Positions 36,201 through 47,344 of a stretch of DNA of 64,000 nt are shown piece by piece. A model generated the notes under the pieces. The model worked only from the letters and a program-made list of their open reading frames with translations, ran no database searches and was not told where the DNA came from. Every line of letters begins with the position of its first letter. Position 1 is the first letter of the stretch. Origin of the DNA: Rhizobium sp. Leaf262 (GTDB taxonomy: Bacteria; Pseudomonadota; Alphaproteobacteria; Rhizobiales; Rhizobiaceae); contig NZ_LMMM01000005.1 of the NCBI RefSeq assembly GCF_001422245.1, positions 62,001 to 126,000 of the forward strand. The letters are read 5' to 3'. A program made the position numbers and the translations under genes.

Positions 36201-36919
36201 GAGCCGCTATAGATAGGCCTGCCGCCGGTTGCGGCAATCGCGCCATCCAGATCGATTTCAACGGGATGCTCGTCAGGCAGCATCCGCAGGCGCAGACCCA
36301 TCCGCCCCCCATTCGCATCCGGTTCGCTGCTCGACAAGGAGAACGAGCCCGCATGACCGTCCACTGCCGCCCGTCCATCCGCGCGCCATGGACCCGCAAG
36401 TGACTTTGCCGACATATCGGCGCTCAGGCCGGTCACAGTCCGGTTTCGCCCGGACTGCTCGTCGATGAACTCGATCTGCCCACCTTCTATGGAGACATTT
36501 TCCAGCACGACGGTTTTCGCGGGAATGACGGCGCGGCTTCCGCGTGTCCAGTCCAGCGTCCCGTCTTTCAGCAGGCGGATTCGGGCCTTCGGCTCCTCGA
36601 TCCGCATATCGAAGATGCGTGCCTCTCCAGAGAGAAAGGGCGCTAGCTCGGCATCCATGGAGAAGCGTGCGACCTGGATCTGAGGCGATCCATCGGCATC
36701 CATGCCAGCGCGGACATCATGAAGCGTGACCGACGGAAACGGCAGCAGACGCGCCTCGACGCGACCATGTACGACGACCTTCTTGCCGAGAATACGGCTT
36801 GCCTGATCCTCGAAATCGCGACGGAAGTCGGTCCAATCGATGAAATAGGGGATGAAGAGCGCCGCAAACAGCGCCACGACGACCAGTCCGCCCAGAAAAA
36901 CCAATATGCGTCCGAGCAC
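33224..36919 (-). CDS. AsmA-family envelope protein
   Basis: A 1231-residue AsmA-like protein, a member of the group of bridge-like proteins implicated in lipid movement or outer-membrane assembly. It begins with a membrane anchor (LGRILVFLGGLVVVALFAAL) and the family start FIDWTDFRRDFEDQASRILG with VEARLLPFPSVTLHDVRAGM. A very long beta-rich middle follows. The AsmA C-terminal region is near 990-1080. The last 110 residues are a charged coiled coil (QRLRREIALYRFQATERQAA, then EAEKAAQERLQRQQD) and a proline-rich end. The start is GTG. The gene is monocistronic on sequence grounds. Confidence 0.88.
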   Translation of the reverse strand: MLGRILVFLGGLVVVALFAALFIPYFIDWTDFRRDFEDQASRILGKKVVVHGRVEARLLPFPSVTLHDVRAGMDADGSPQIQVARFSMDAELAPFLSGEARIFDMRIEEPKARIRLLKDGTLDWTRGSRAVIPAKTVVLENVSIEGGQIEFIDEQSGRNRTVTGLSADMSAKSLAGPWRADGRAAVDGHAGSFSLSSSEPDANGGRMGLRLRMLPDEHPVEIDLDGAIAATGGRPIYSGSFTFNFRQDDKQKQQNAQAVFSAPRTRGSFELTNGRVRVPSYRMELGGTENPYVITGEATLDTGTAPEFLLTADGQQIDFNRFAPAPVQTGKTSRTPTVPVRQRIESFASLIARIPVPQVPGKASIRLPALVSDDTTIRDIRLDVRPNGAGWQVENAVAVLPGRTQLEAKGSLTLTGGPAFNGDLLVASNQPSGLANWLSGSVDPAIRQLNAAGFSSTVSLTTQSQRFENLELAIGQASLKGRIERQAEDKTASIDIDLAGDEIDLDALRALGGLVLGDQVGSSVLDHRINAKFKADRINMAGVTANRVETAFTTAGGVLSLDMMNAGDIAGAEVRAKGQLKGSSTDFAGKGTVNLHAADMQPLLDLLRQKLPHHPLVDRLVKSAPWYANSDIAVDLSVDKNNGGANAAVSGTINGSRVSAVAKLPDVLSDGDDTALTLEAVLKNQSTAILFGQAGLDPLPFDADGEGLLSVKLNGSLGSPVQTDFRFSTERTHFSANGSFSLKPDSFAEGTADISLESADIEPYLIMNAVGLPQLGGGMSTKATAKLASDKDKATLSNLSGQAGGNGFSGTLSVMKATPYKVTGDLAVNNVDLTWLGDTMYGPVIDPETGALSAKPVSLPAFPKLEASVAVKAANFDTGAFGTVTGLSFALNHANGTMSLDDMTGDWMGGKVSGRLALATGDGAGIFRTKIAVSGANPDSVMWKSAGKPVAAGRFALDFTAESTGKSVAELLSSAGGSGEIRTGGLVLRGLNQAAFQPWLNAANDLQGTIDAAKVRPLVDAHLWQGEIPLGEVAMPFTLSDGTLSMKNIAASTPQLSFGGDLSLDLANMTMTGGIDLLFDAGMEEMAGAEPSIRLNYTGPLAQPALTTDVSGLTGYLSLRAFERERRRVEALQASVMEKQRLRREIALYRFQATERQAAMERAKEAEETRKKEEERLRAIAQERLEAEKAAQERLQRQQDTAPKPQSGSVLTVPPTEEVIRQFSPGSTATP

Positions 36920-37003
36920 GACCCGACGTCTCCCTTAACTGACGATGAAAGTTAACTTTTTTTGCTGCCAGAGCAAGCACGATTTCATCATCTCCAATGC
37001 TGC

Positions 37004-38422
37004 TCATACAGCATCGATGCGAAAAACCTTACCAGGATTAAAGATATTATCCGGATCAAGTGACCGCTTGATGGCAATCATCAGATCCAAGGCATTTCCC
37101 GCCTCTTCCGCCAGGAAGCTCATCTTCCCCTGCCCTATGCCGTGTTCGCCGGTGCAGGTACCATCCATGGCAATAGCCCTTCTGTTCAGCCGGGCCACGA
37201 AAGCCTCCGTATCGGCGACGCTCTTCGCATCCTTGCCATCAAACAGCGCGAGAACGTGGAAGTTCCCGTCACCCGCATGACCGACGATCGGTGCGAGCAT
37301 GGCATTGTCGAGAATATCCTGCTGCGTTTCTGTCACGCATTCGGCAAAACGCGAAATCGGCACGCAAACATCCGTTGAAAGAACATCCAGATGCGGAGCC
37401 AGCGCCTTGGACGCCCAATAGGCATCATGGCGCGCCTTCCACAGCTTTGCGCGTTCCTGCGCGTCATTGGTCCAGCGAAACTCGCTGCCACCACACTCCG
37501 CAACGATCTCGCCAAACTGCTGCGACTGCAAGGCAGTCGTTTCTTCCGAGCCATGGAATTCCAGAAACAGCGTTGGCTTTTCCTCGTAGGAAAGACCGGA
37601 ATAGGCATTGCATGCCCTGATTTGAACTTCATCCAGAAGCTCGATGCGCGCCACGGGAACACCCATCTGCACCGTCATGATGACTGCGTCGCAAGCAGCC
37701 TTGATCGTGTCGAACGTGCATACGCCACCGGCGATCTTCTCTGGAATACCCTGCAGACGCAAGGTGATCGAGGTGATGACACCCAGCGTGCCCTCCGCTC
37801 CGACAAACAACCGGGTGAGATCGTAACCGGCAGACGACTTGCGGGCGCGTCGACCCGTGCGGACCTCTTCTCCATTTGCGGTGACCACGGTCAGCGCCAG
37901 GACATTATCCTTCATCGTGCCGTAACGCACGGCATTGGTACCGGAGGCACGGGTGGACGCCATGCCGCCAATGGAGGCGTTCGCGCCGGGATCGATAGGG
38001 AAAAACAGGCCGGTGTCGCGCAGATAGGTGTTGAGCTGTTCGCGCGTGACGCCCGGCTCCACCGTCACATCGAGGTCTTCGGCATTGACGGAGAGAATGC
38101 GGTTCATACGGGAAAAATCGATGGAGATGCCCCCGCTTGGCGCATTGACCTGCCCCTCAAGCGAAGATCCCACACCAAATGGGATGACGGGCACCTTGTG
38201 CTGGGCACAGGCCTTCACCACGGCTTGCACGTCCTGAACGCTTTCGGCAAACACGACGCCATCGGGGCGTTGCGTGGTCAGATAGGTCGTGGTGTGGGCG
38301 TGCTGTTCCCGAAAGGACTGGCCGGTCTGAAGCTTGTCGCCAAGCTGCTGTTTCAGGACGTCCAGAACGGCAACGATGCCCGCTTCGTTTCTCGATCCCG
38401 CGACCACATCCTTCAACGCCAT
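37004..38422 (-). CDS. FAD-linked D-lactate dehydrogenase/glycolate oxidase-type enzyme
   Basis: A 472-residue FAD-dependent oxidase of the GlcD/LDHD family. The PP-loop FAD site reads PVIPFGVGSSLEGQVNAPSG near residue 95, followed by PGANASIGGMASTRASGTNA and RKSSAGYDLTRLFVGAEGTL. The C-terminal half has VGHAGDGNFH with the metal- and substrate-binding His and ends GTCTGEHGIGQGKM. Likely reaction: oxidation of D-lactate or a related 2-hydroxyacid with electrons passing to a cytochrome or quinone. The exact acid is uncertain. The start at 38422 has GGAG six bases upstream. Confidence 0.88.
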   Translation of the reverse strand: MALKDVVAGSRNEAGIVAVLDVLKQQLGDKLQTGQSFREQHAHTTTYLTTQRPDGVVFAESVQDVQAVVKACAQHKVPVIPFGVGSSLEGQVNAPSGGISIDFSRMNRILSVNAEDLDVTVEPGVTREQLNTYLRDTGLFFPIDPGANASIGGMASTRASGTNAVRYGTMKDNVLALTVVTANGEEVRTGRRARKSSAGYDLTRLFVGAEGTLGVITSITLRLQGIPEKIAGGVCTFDTIKAACDAVIMTVQMGVPVARIELLDEVQIRACNAYSGLSYEEKPTLFLEFHGSEETTALQSQQFGEIVAECGGSEFRWTNDAQERAKLWKARHDAYWASKALAPHLDVLSTDVCVPISRFAECVTETQQDILDNAMLAPIVGHAGDGNFHVLALFDGKDAKSVADTEAFVARLNRRAIAMDGTCTGEHGIGQGKMSFLAEEAGNALDLMIAIKRSLDPDNIFNPGKVFRIDAV

Positions 38423-38542
38423 GATTTTCTCCACTACAATGCAAAACCGGACTCACCTTGGAAGGCAAGCCCGGCTGGTATGTGACACGACCTTGTGTTT
38501 GTCCAGCACTGCCATTTCCAGAATGACGTGCGGCTTAGCACG

Positions 38543-41500
38543 TTATTCCGCAGCCAGCAGCGGTTTGTCTTCCTCGATGGCACGGCGGCGAATGGCCGTT
38601 TCCAGCTCCCGATGAAGACGCACATCCGCATCGGCCTGTGGCTTGGCAAAGCGGGCAATCAGCAAGTAGGAAACCGGCGTGATGTAAAGCGTGACAAGCG
38701 TCGCAAAGCCCAGACCGCCGACGATGACCCAGCCAAGCGCAATACGGGCTTCCGCCCCGGCACCCTGCGCCAGAACCAGCGGCACGCCGCCCAGAATGGT
38801 CGCGATCATGGTCATCATGACAGGGCGCAGGCGAATGCTGCACGCCTTTTCGATGGCCTCACGCACCGTGGCACCCTGATCACGCAGGTGGTTGGCAAAT
38901 TCCACGATCAGAATACCGTTCTTCGCCATCACGCCGACCAGAAGCACAAGGCCGATCTGGCTATAGACGTTCAGGCTGGAGCCGGTCACCAACAGAGCAA
39001 TGACCGCGCAGGCCAGACCCAACGGCACCGTCGACATGATGATGACGGAACTCAGCACGCTTTCGAACTGCGCTGCCAGCACAAGGAAGATGATGGCAAT
39101 GGCAAAGCCAAAGGTCAGCACCATGCCGCTTGAATTTTCCTGCAACGTCGCCGCTTCACCCAGAGGCAAAAGACGTGCGCCCGATGGCATGATGGTACCC
39201 GCCAGCTCATTGACCTTGGCCACGGCATCGCCCAGCGACACGCCTTCCTTGAGGTTGGCGGTGAAACCGACGGATGGCAGCTGCTGCTCGCGATTGAGCT
39301 GCGGCGCCACGGCTGTTTCTTTCAGGGAGGCGATGACCGACATCGGCACCATCCGACCGTCTTTCGCCTTCAGGAAAATGTTTTCAAGATCGGTCGGGTC
39401 ATTGATGGGCCGTGTGGACGAAAGAAGCCGAACTGGAATGGCATCGCCTTCCACAAACACATCCACGATGGAACGGCCTTCCAGCAACGACTGCATCGCA
39501 TGCGAGAGTCCGGTAATATCGATGCCGAGATCCGACGCCCTTTCGCGGTCGATCGAAACGGACAATTGCGCCTGGTTCGGCTCGTTGTCGAAGCGTGGCG
39601 TGTCAAACAGGCCGCTTTCTTCCATTGCCAGCAGAAGCTTCTGCGTGGATTCCGTCAGCGCCTGATAGTTGCTGCCGATCATCGCCATGCTGAGACCGTT
39701 GCCAGCACCGCGAATACGAAGACTGTTCGGTTGGGACGCCGTTGCTCGAAGGCCCGGCACCGTCTGCGCGGCTGCATTGATGTCTTGCGCAATCTGGTTC
39801 TGGGTCCGCTCTCGATCCGCCCAAGGTGCCAGCGTGATAACCACGAAGCCGGTATTGGAAGAACCGTTCATGCCCGTAATGGAGTAAATATTCTGGATCT
39901 CGCCGCTGTCGCGCAGCGGCTGCAGATTCTCTTCAATGCGCTGCAATTGGTCACGCGTATATTCAAGGCTCACGCCCTGCGGCGCCGTCACCCGCATCAT
40001 CACAGAGGAGCGGTCTTCGCGCGGTGTCAGCTCATTCTGCACCATGCCGAAGGCAATCCACGACACACCTGCAAAGGCGGCAGCGACGATGACGACGAGC
40101 AGCGGGTTATTAAGGCAGGCAGACAGCGTAGTCTTATAAGTGGAAGCGAACAGGTTGCCGAACCACGCCAGTGGGCCGGTCTGCTCCTTGACACCGTTTT
40201 TCAGCATACGCGATGCCAGCATGGGGCAGAGCGTCAGTGCCACGACCGAGGACAGGCCAACCGCAAAAGCCAACACGAAACCAAACTCGCGGAACAAGCC
40301 ACCCAACTGGCCGGGCAGGAAGGACAGCGGAATAAAGACGGCAGCAAGCGTTGCCGTCGTCGCGATAACCGCGAAGAACACCTCCTGCGTGCCGAGAACG
40401 GCAGCGGCGCGTGGTCCCATGCCCTCGGCGCGGCGTCGCACGATGTTTTCCAGCACAACGATGGCGTCATCCACCACGAGACCCGTGGCCAGAACGATGG
40501 CGAGCAGCGTCAGGATATTGATCGAGAAGCCGACCATATAGATCGCTACGATCGTGCCGATCAGCGCAACCGGCATGGTAATCGCGGGAATGAGCGTCGC
40601 CCGCCAGTCGCGGAAGAAGAGGTAAAGCACCACGACAACGATGAGCGCGGACAGCCCCAGTGCAAGCTGCACCTCGTGCAACGCGCCCTCGATGAACACG
40701 GCATCGTCGCTGGTAATGATGATACGGGTATTTTCCGGCAGGTTCGGCACCATGGCCGCAACGGCAGCCTTCACGCCCGTCGAGATATTGAGCGTATTCG
40801 ACTGCGCCTGACGGATGACGCCAAGACCGACGCCCTGCACGCCATTCGAGCGCAGCGAGGTGGTCTCGTCATCCGCACCCAGCATGACGCTGGCGACATC
40901 GCGAAGACGGACGCGGTCCTTGACGATGAGATTTTCGAATTCGGCCGGCGTCGTCAGGCTGGCGGTGGCGCGCACGACGATATCCTGCGTCGAGCTTTTG
41001 AGAGAACCCGCCGGAACGTCGAGTGCTGCCGTGCCGAGCGCATTGGAAACATCCGTCACCGTCAGCCCGCGGCTAGCGAGTGCACCTTGGTCGAGATCGA
41101 TGCGGAAGACTTTTTCCTGGTCACCGTAAAGCTCGACGTCTGCCACACCGTCCACGGCAGCCAGACGGTCGATAATTTCGTCATCGACCAGCTTGGTCAA
41201 ATCTTCCATGCTGAGGCTGGAAGAGGTGACGGCCAGACGCATGATCGGCTGGCTGTCGGAATCCGCCTTGATGATCTGCGGTTCATCGGCATCGTCGGGC
41301 ATCTGGTTGGCAATACGACCGATCGCGTCACGCACGTCATTGGACGCAACGGCGATGTCGACATTGTCGTTGAACTCCATCGTCACGCGGCTCGTACCGA
41401 ACTGCGATGCAGACGAAATGGATTTGACGCCGCTGACACGGGCGACTGCACCCTCGATGGTCTGCGTCACTTCCTGATCGATGGTCTGAGGAGATGCACC

Positions 41501-41695
41501 GTCATAGGTGGTGCGCACCGAAATAACCGGACGGTCCACATCCGGCAACTCGCGCACGTCTACGCCAACCAGAGCGGCAAGACCTGCAACAACCAGAAGC
41601 GTATTGATGACTGCGGCAAGGATGGGGCGACGCACGAACAGTGCCGTGAACGCCAGCTTGGAATCGGTCCCCGTCGGAGGCGTCTGTGCGCTCAT
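38543..41695 (-). CDS. RND-family efflux pump inner-membrane permease
   Basis: A 1050-residue RND transporter with the expected twelve membrane helices. The first helix near residue 25 (AVINTLLVVAGLAALVGVDV) is followed by the porter loop with QTIDQEVTQTIEGAVARVSG. The proton-relay region has GLVVDDAIVVLENIVRR (Asp pair, near 400). A second half repeats the design and has VGVMAKNGILIVEFANHLRD near 935. It exports drugs, dyes or metabolites using the proton gradient. Its ATG overlaps the stop of the adaptor gene as ATGA. No outer-membrane channel gene is present here, so it probably uses a TolC-type protein made elsewhere. Confidence 0.95.
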   Translation of the reverse strand: MSAQTPPTGTDSKLAFTALFVRRPILAAVINTLLVVAGLAALVGVDVRELPDVDRPVISVRTTYDGASPQTIDQEVTQTIEGAVARVSGVKSISSASQFGTSRVTMEFNDNVDIAVASNDVRDAIGRIANQMPDDADEPQIIKADSDSQPIMRLAVTSSSLSMEDLTKLVDDEIIDRLAAVDGVADVELYGDQEKVFRIDLDQGALASRGLTVTDVSNALGTAALDVPAGSLKSSTQDIVVRATASLTTPAEFENLIVKDRVRLRDVASVMLGADDETTSLRSNGVQGVGLGVIRQAQSNTLNISTGVKAAVAAMVPNLPENTRIIITSDDAVFIEGALHEVQLALGLSALIVVVVLYLFFRDWRATLIPAITMPVALIGTIVAIYMVGFSINILTLLAIVLATGLVVDDAIVVLENIVRRRAEGMGPRAAAVLGTQEVFFAVIATTATLAAVFIPLSFLPGQLGGLFREFGFVLAFAVGLSSVVALTLCPMLASRMLKNGVKEQTGPLAWFGNLFASTYKTTLSACLNNPLLVVIVAAAFAGVSWIAFGMVQNELTPREDRSSVMMRVTAPQGVSLEYTRDQLQRIEENLQPLRDSGEIQNIYSITGMNGSSNTGFVVITLAPWADRERTQNQIAQDINAAAQTVPGLRATASQPNSLRIRGAGNGLSMAMIGSNYQALTESTQKLLLAMEESGLFDTPRFDNEPNQAQLSVSIDRERASDLGIDITGLSHAMQSLLEGRSIVDVFVEGDAIPVRLLSSTRPINDPTDLENIFLKAKDGRMVPMSVIASLKETAVAPQLNREQQLPSVGFTANLKEGVSLGDAVAKVNELAGTIMPSGARLLPLGEAATLQENSSGMVLTFGFAIAIIFLVLAAQFESVLSSVIIMSTVPLGLACAVIALLVTGSSLNVYSQIGLVLLVGVMAKNGILIVEFANHLRDQGATVREAIEKACSIRLRPVMMTMIATILGGVPLVLAQGAGAEARIALGWVIVGGLGFATLVTLYITPVSYLLIARFAKPQADADVRLHRELETAIRRRAIEEDKPLLAAE

Positions 41696-42846
41696 CGGCT
41701 TGCGACCTCCGGTGCCTTCGGGGGAACAGTGCCGCGAACAGCGCCGCCTTCACGCACGCGCTGCAAACCTTCGATCACCACATTGTCGCCCTGCGCCAGT
41801 TCGGCTTTTACAAGCACGGAATCGGGATTGCGCTGAATGACCTGCACACGAACCTTGTGAGATTTGTCTTCCTTCACCCGCCAGACATAGGAGCCCTCGG
41901 CATCCCACTGTACGGCGAGTGGATCGACGGAGGGGTAATCCTCTCCGGTGAAGCCCATTGTCACCGCAAAGGACATGCCTGCACGCAATTCGTCTTTTGC
42001 GTTGTCGAAAACGGCACGCACGCGCACCGTGCGGCTTGCTTCGTCCACGCGGTTGTCCACCGCCTCGACCTTGCCTTTGAACGTTTCGCCCGGACGCGAA
42101 ATCGAGGTTGCCTCTACCGGCATTCCCAATTTGATGGCCGTGGTGAAGCGCTCCGGCGCCCAGAAATTGACGAGTATCTTGGAACGGTCGTCGATGCTGA
42201 CAATACTGGTTTGCGTCGTGGCGTTGTCGCCGATATTGATGGCGACGATGCCAGTGATGCCATTGATCGGCGCAACGATATCACGACGTTTCAGGTTAAG
42301 TTCAGCCGTGCTGAGCGCAAGCTTTGCCGCCTCTTCCGCGATCTGTGCATCGAGAACGTCCAGCCGCGCAACAGATCGCAGGTTTTTGTAGGAGCTGGAT
42401 TTCTCGACGGCGCTTTTCAGAGAGACCTGCGCCTTCTCGCGCTCTATGAGCTGTTCGTCGTCATCCAGGCGCGCGAGCACATCGCCCTTCTTCACGCTTT
42501 GACCGGACGAGACCAGAATTTCGGAAATCAGTCCCGACGCCTGCGGCGTGACGACGACGGACTGGATGGCTTCGCCGTTGCCGATTGCGTTCATGCGGTC
42601 ATTGACGATGCCCTGCTTGACAGGTGCAGTGACCACCAGCGTGGCATTGCTACCGCGCCCGCCGCCCTGTCCACGCGCTGAGCCGCCCGCACCGCCCGCT
42701 GCTGCGGTCTGGGCGGCTGGCTGCTCGGCGCTGACGATGCCAATCTTGGCGAGCGCTGTTCTGCCGCTTTGGGAATTGAACGCCCAAACACAAGCGCCAG
42801 CACCCAAAACAGCCAGACTGAGACCAACCTGCTTCCAAACCCGCAT
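41692..42846 (-). CDS. RND efflux periplasmic adaptor (membrane fusion protein)
   Basis: A 384-residue adaptor linking the RND permease to an outer-membrane channel. Residues 1-25 include an N-terminal membrane anchor or signal (LSLAVLGAGACVWAF). A glycine- and alanine-rich segment comes next. The lipoyl-type domain appears at ASGLISEILVSSGQSVKKGD, a helical hairpin at about 150-190, and the beta-barrel at IVSIDDRSKILVNFWAPERF. ATG 42846 is chosen because upstream residues match no adaptor. It is the first gene of the two-gene efflux operon. Confidence 0.93.
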   Translation of the reverse strand: MRVWKQVGLSLAVLGAGACVWAFNSQSGRTALAKIGIVSAEQPAAQTAAAGGAGGSARGQGGGRGSNATLVVTAPVKQGIVNDRMNAIGNGEAIQSVVVTPQASGLISEILVSSGQSVKKGDVLARLDDDEQLIEREKAQVSLKSAVEKSSSYKNLRSVARLDVLDAQIAEEAAKLALSTAELNLKRRDIVAPINGITGIVAINIGDNATTQTSIVSIDDRSKILVNFWAPERFTTAIKLGMPVEATSISRPGETFKGKVEAVDNRVDEASRTVRVRAVFDNAKDELRAGMSFAVTMGFTGEDYPSVDPLAVQWDAEGSYVWRVKEDKSHKVRVQVIQRNPDSVLVKAELAQGDNVVIEGLQRVREGGAVRGTVPPKAPEVASR

Positions 42847-43090
42847 ACAATTCTCCGACTTGATGTCCCCGACCGCCATGCCAAGCAAAAAGCGGTACAA
42901 AATCTTATGGCAGTATCTTTGCTTGCCCTAAACAACGCAACGCACAAATCCGTTTCTTACATAATTGTAATTTGCGACGTTTTTCTGAATTGCGCGCAAT
43001 ATATCGTCTGACAATAATACCGACTGTACACCGATGCCGTCAGCGCGCACAATCCTCAACCTCATCTCAACCTGCCGAGGAGGACGCGCA

Positions 43091-43504
43091 ATGAGTACCG
43101 TTTCGAAAGACCGGAACCCCGAGGCCGATCCGAGGGTCAAAGCGGTGTTCGATGACATCCGCATGACGCGAAAATCCGATTTCATCAACAATATGTGGCT
43201 CTATCTCGCCTTCGATCCTGACCTTCTGGAAAAGACCTGGGCAGAGGTCAAAGCCGTGATGGCCACGCCTTCGGCGCTTGATCCCGTGGTGAAGGAAATG
43301 CTGTATATCGCCGTCTCCGTCACAAATGGCTGCTCCTACTGTGCCCACTCTCACACCGCCGCCGCAAAAGCCAAGGGCATGACGGCAGAGCAGCATGCAG
43401 ATCTTTTGCGTGTGATATCTCTTGCCGCCAAAACCAACCAGCTTGCCACCGCGCTGCAACTTCCCGTCGATGCTGCATTCGATGCGGACGCGACGCCAGC
43501 GTGA
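43091..43504 (+). CDS. AhpD-like alkylhydroperoxidase (carboxymuconolactone decarboxylase family)
   Basis: A 137-residue all-helical protein. The redox motif CSYCAH is at residues 81-86 (Cys81, Cys84, His86), inside the family signature KEMLYIAVSVTNGCSYCAHS. These proteins reduce peroxides via the cysteine pair in AhpD-like fashion; the electron donor is not evident here. The start 43091 is supported by GAGGAGGA at 43077-43084. It is divergent from the RND operon across a 244-bp region with no other gene visible. Confidence 0.88.
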   Translation: MSTVSKDRNPEADPRVKAVFDDIRMTRKSDFINNMWLYLAFDPDLLEKTWAEVKAVMATPSALDPVVKEMLYIAVSVTNGCSYCAHSHTAAAKAKGMTAEQHADLLRVISLAAKTNQLATALQLPVDAAFDADATPA

Positions 43505-43598
43505 AAATGCCTTGGAATAGGCGCTTTGACCGTTGAAACTGGAATAAAAGCAGAACACAGTTCTGGCCTTTCCGCCCCGAATCACTACATTGGGCCGC

Positions 43599-46079
<2,481 letters not shown>

Positions 46080-46111
46080 GCACACACCGCTTTTTCAATC
46101 GCTCAAATACA

Positions 46112-46161
46112 AAAAGCCCTCCCAAATCCTGCTAGCTAGCGGAGGAATTGCGAGGGCTTTT
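46112..46161. terminator. Bidirectional terminator after uvrD
   Basis: AAAAGCCCTC (46112-46121) and GAGGGCTTTT (46152-46161) are perfect complements, with a loop that itself contains the palindrome GCTAGCTAGC. A-runs and T-runs on both sides allow it to serve uvrD on the plus strand and the small gene on the minus strand. Confidence 0.85.
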
Positions 46162-46173
46162 ATTCGATGGGAA

Positions 46174-46305
46174 TTACTGTGCTATTGGGGTCTCGCCCGG
46201 CGTAAAACCAATCAGGTAAACAGCCGCCACGATAACGGCCAGGATGAAGATCGATATGACGAAAAGTGTCATGCGGTTCAAAGGTTTGCGGGTCGTTTTT
46301 TTCAT
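46174..46305 (-). CDS. Small single-span membrane protein
   Basis: A 43-residue protein with a basic N-terminus (MKKTTRKPLNR), one clear hydrophobic helix (TLFVISIFILAVIVAAVYLI) and a short polar end. It looks like a small membrane protein and ends just before a good terminator, which supports it. No family is recognised, and no clear ribosome site precedes it. A longer frame from 46395 is less likely since its first 30 residues overlap the divergent transporter's leader region. Confidence 0.5.
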   Translation of the reverse strand: MKKTTRKPLNRMTLFVISIFILAVIVAAVYLIGFTPGETPIAQ

Positions 46306-46436
46306 GGCCAGATAACCCGCCGAGTGGCCGATTGGTTCCGATAAAATCCGCCTTTGCGGTTTCATCAGAGAAATTCGATTTTGCTTCAAGGCCATATCGG
46401 TTAAGGCTGGCCCGAAGCTCCAGCAACCGGTCCATC

Positions 46437-46919
46437 ATGAACAACACAACATCCATGCGTTCGCACCCGCTGCATCTCGCAGCGGCCTTTGCCAGTGGCG
46501 GTCTCCTGACGCTGATGGTGCACTTCAACGGCATGCTGGCCCATTATGGCAATGCGCTGTTTTCGTCTTGGACCGCGCATGGCACCGGAACGGTTGCGGC
46601 GCTGATATATCTTGCCATTCTCTATAGAACACCAAAGGGCGAGAAGGTTGCAAAACCGAAAGCACCGCTTTGGGCCTATCTTGGCGGTGTCGTGGGTGCG
46701 GCAATCGTCATGCTGACGTCGAGCGCGGTCAACTCTCCGCTCGCCCTGTCGGGCACCATTGCGCTGGGCCTCGGCGGACAGGTGATTTTCAGCCTGCTTG
46801 CCGATCTCTGGGGTATGTTCGGTCTGCCGAAACGCCGCCCTGACATGCGGGACCTCTGTGCGGTCGCTCTCATTCTCGGCGGAAGCGCCCTTATCATTCT
46901 CGTAGGGAGAGCCGCATGA
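46437..46919 (+). CDS. YdcZ-type (DUF606) membrane transporter half, first gene
   Basis: A 160-residue protein with about five membrane helices, of the DMT-superfamily DUF606/YdcZ group. Conserved residues include AFASGGLLTLMVHFNGMLAH, WAYLGGVVGAAIVMLTSSAV and LALSGTIALGLGGQVIFSLL. Two such half-size proteins usually work as a heterodimer. Substrate unknown. The stop overlaps the next gene's start by four bases. The start at 46437 is the first ATG with a good fit to the family N-terminus; 46455 is an alternative. Confidence 0.82.
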   Translation: MNNTTSMRSHPLHLAAAFASGGLLTLMVHFNGMLAHYGNALFSSWTAHGTGTVAALIYLAILYRTPKGEKVAKPKAPLWAYLGGVVGAAIVMLTSSAVNSPLALSGTIALGLGGQVIFSLLADLWGMFGLPKRRPDMRDLCAVALILGGSALIILVGRAA

Positions 46920-47338
46920 CGCTCTGGATCGCCATGGCCGTTACCGGCGGCATCTTCGTCGCGCTCAGCCGTCAGATCAATGGCCGCCTCAGCCTGTCCA
47001 ACTCACCGCTGATCGCATCTTTCTGGAACCACATCGTCGGCTTCGTCGTCCTGACGATGCTTGGCCTCGTGCTCGGCGGACTTCTGCCGCAAGGGGCTGC
47101 GGATGCGCCATGGTACGCCTTTATCGGCGGCCCCATCGGCGTCGTCTTCATCGCTTCCGGCAGCTGGCTCATTCCCCGCATTGGTGCTGTCAACACCGCG
47201 CTGCTGGTGATCAGCGGACAGATGGTGTCGGGCGTCATTTTGGACCTGTTCAGCAATGAGCCGCCGAAACTATGGGCAAGCGCCCTCGGCATACTGCTTA
47301 TTCTGGCGGGAATGGCGCTGACCCAACGGCGCAAATAA
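46916..47338 (+). CDS. YdcZ-type (DUF606) membrane transporter half, second gene
   Basis: The second five-helix half, 140 residues, of the same DMT subfamily. It opens TLWIAMAVTGGIFVALSRQING and has NSPLIASFWNHIVGFVVLTM plus VNTALLVISGQMVSGVILDL. Its sequence parallels that of the upstream gene, as expected for paired halves. It overlaps the upstream gene as ATGA, and the convergent DUF2778 gene ends seven bases after it. Confidence 0.83.
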   Translation: MTLWIAMAVTGGIFVALSRQINGRLSLSNSPLIASFWNHIVGFVVLTMLGLVLGGLLPQGAADAPWYAFIGGPIGVVFIASGSWLIPRIGAVNTALLVISGQMVSGVILDLFSNEPPKLWASALGILLILAGMALTQRRK

Positions 47339-47344
47339 GCTGGA

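Noticed and set aside
39500-41836. A 778-residue frame opposite the RND permease
   Set aside because: Low-complexity His/Arg-rich translation typical of antisense shadow frames.
42928-43191. An 87-residue minus-strand frame between the RND operon and the AhpD-like gene
   Set aside because: It is antisense to the start of the AhpD-like gene and has no family match.
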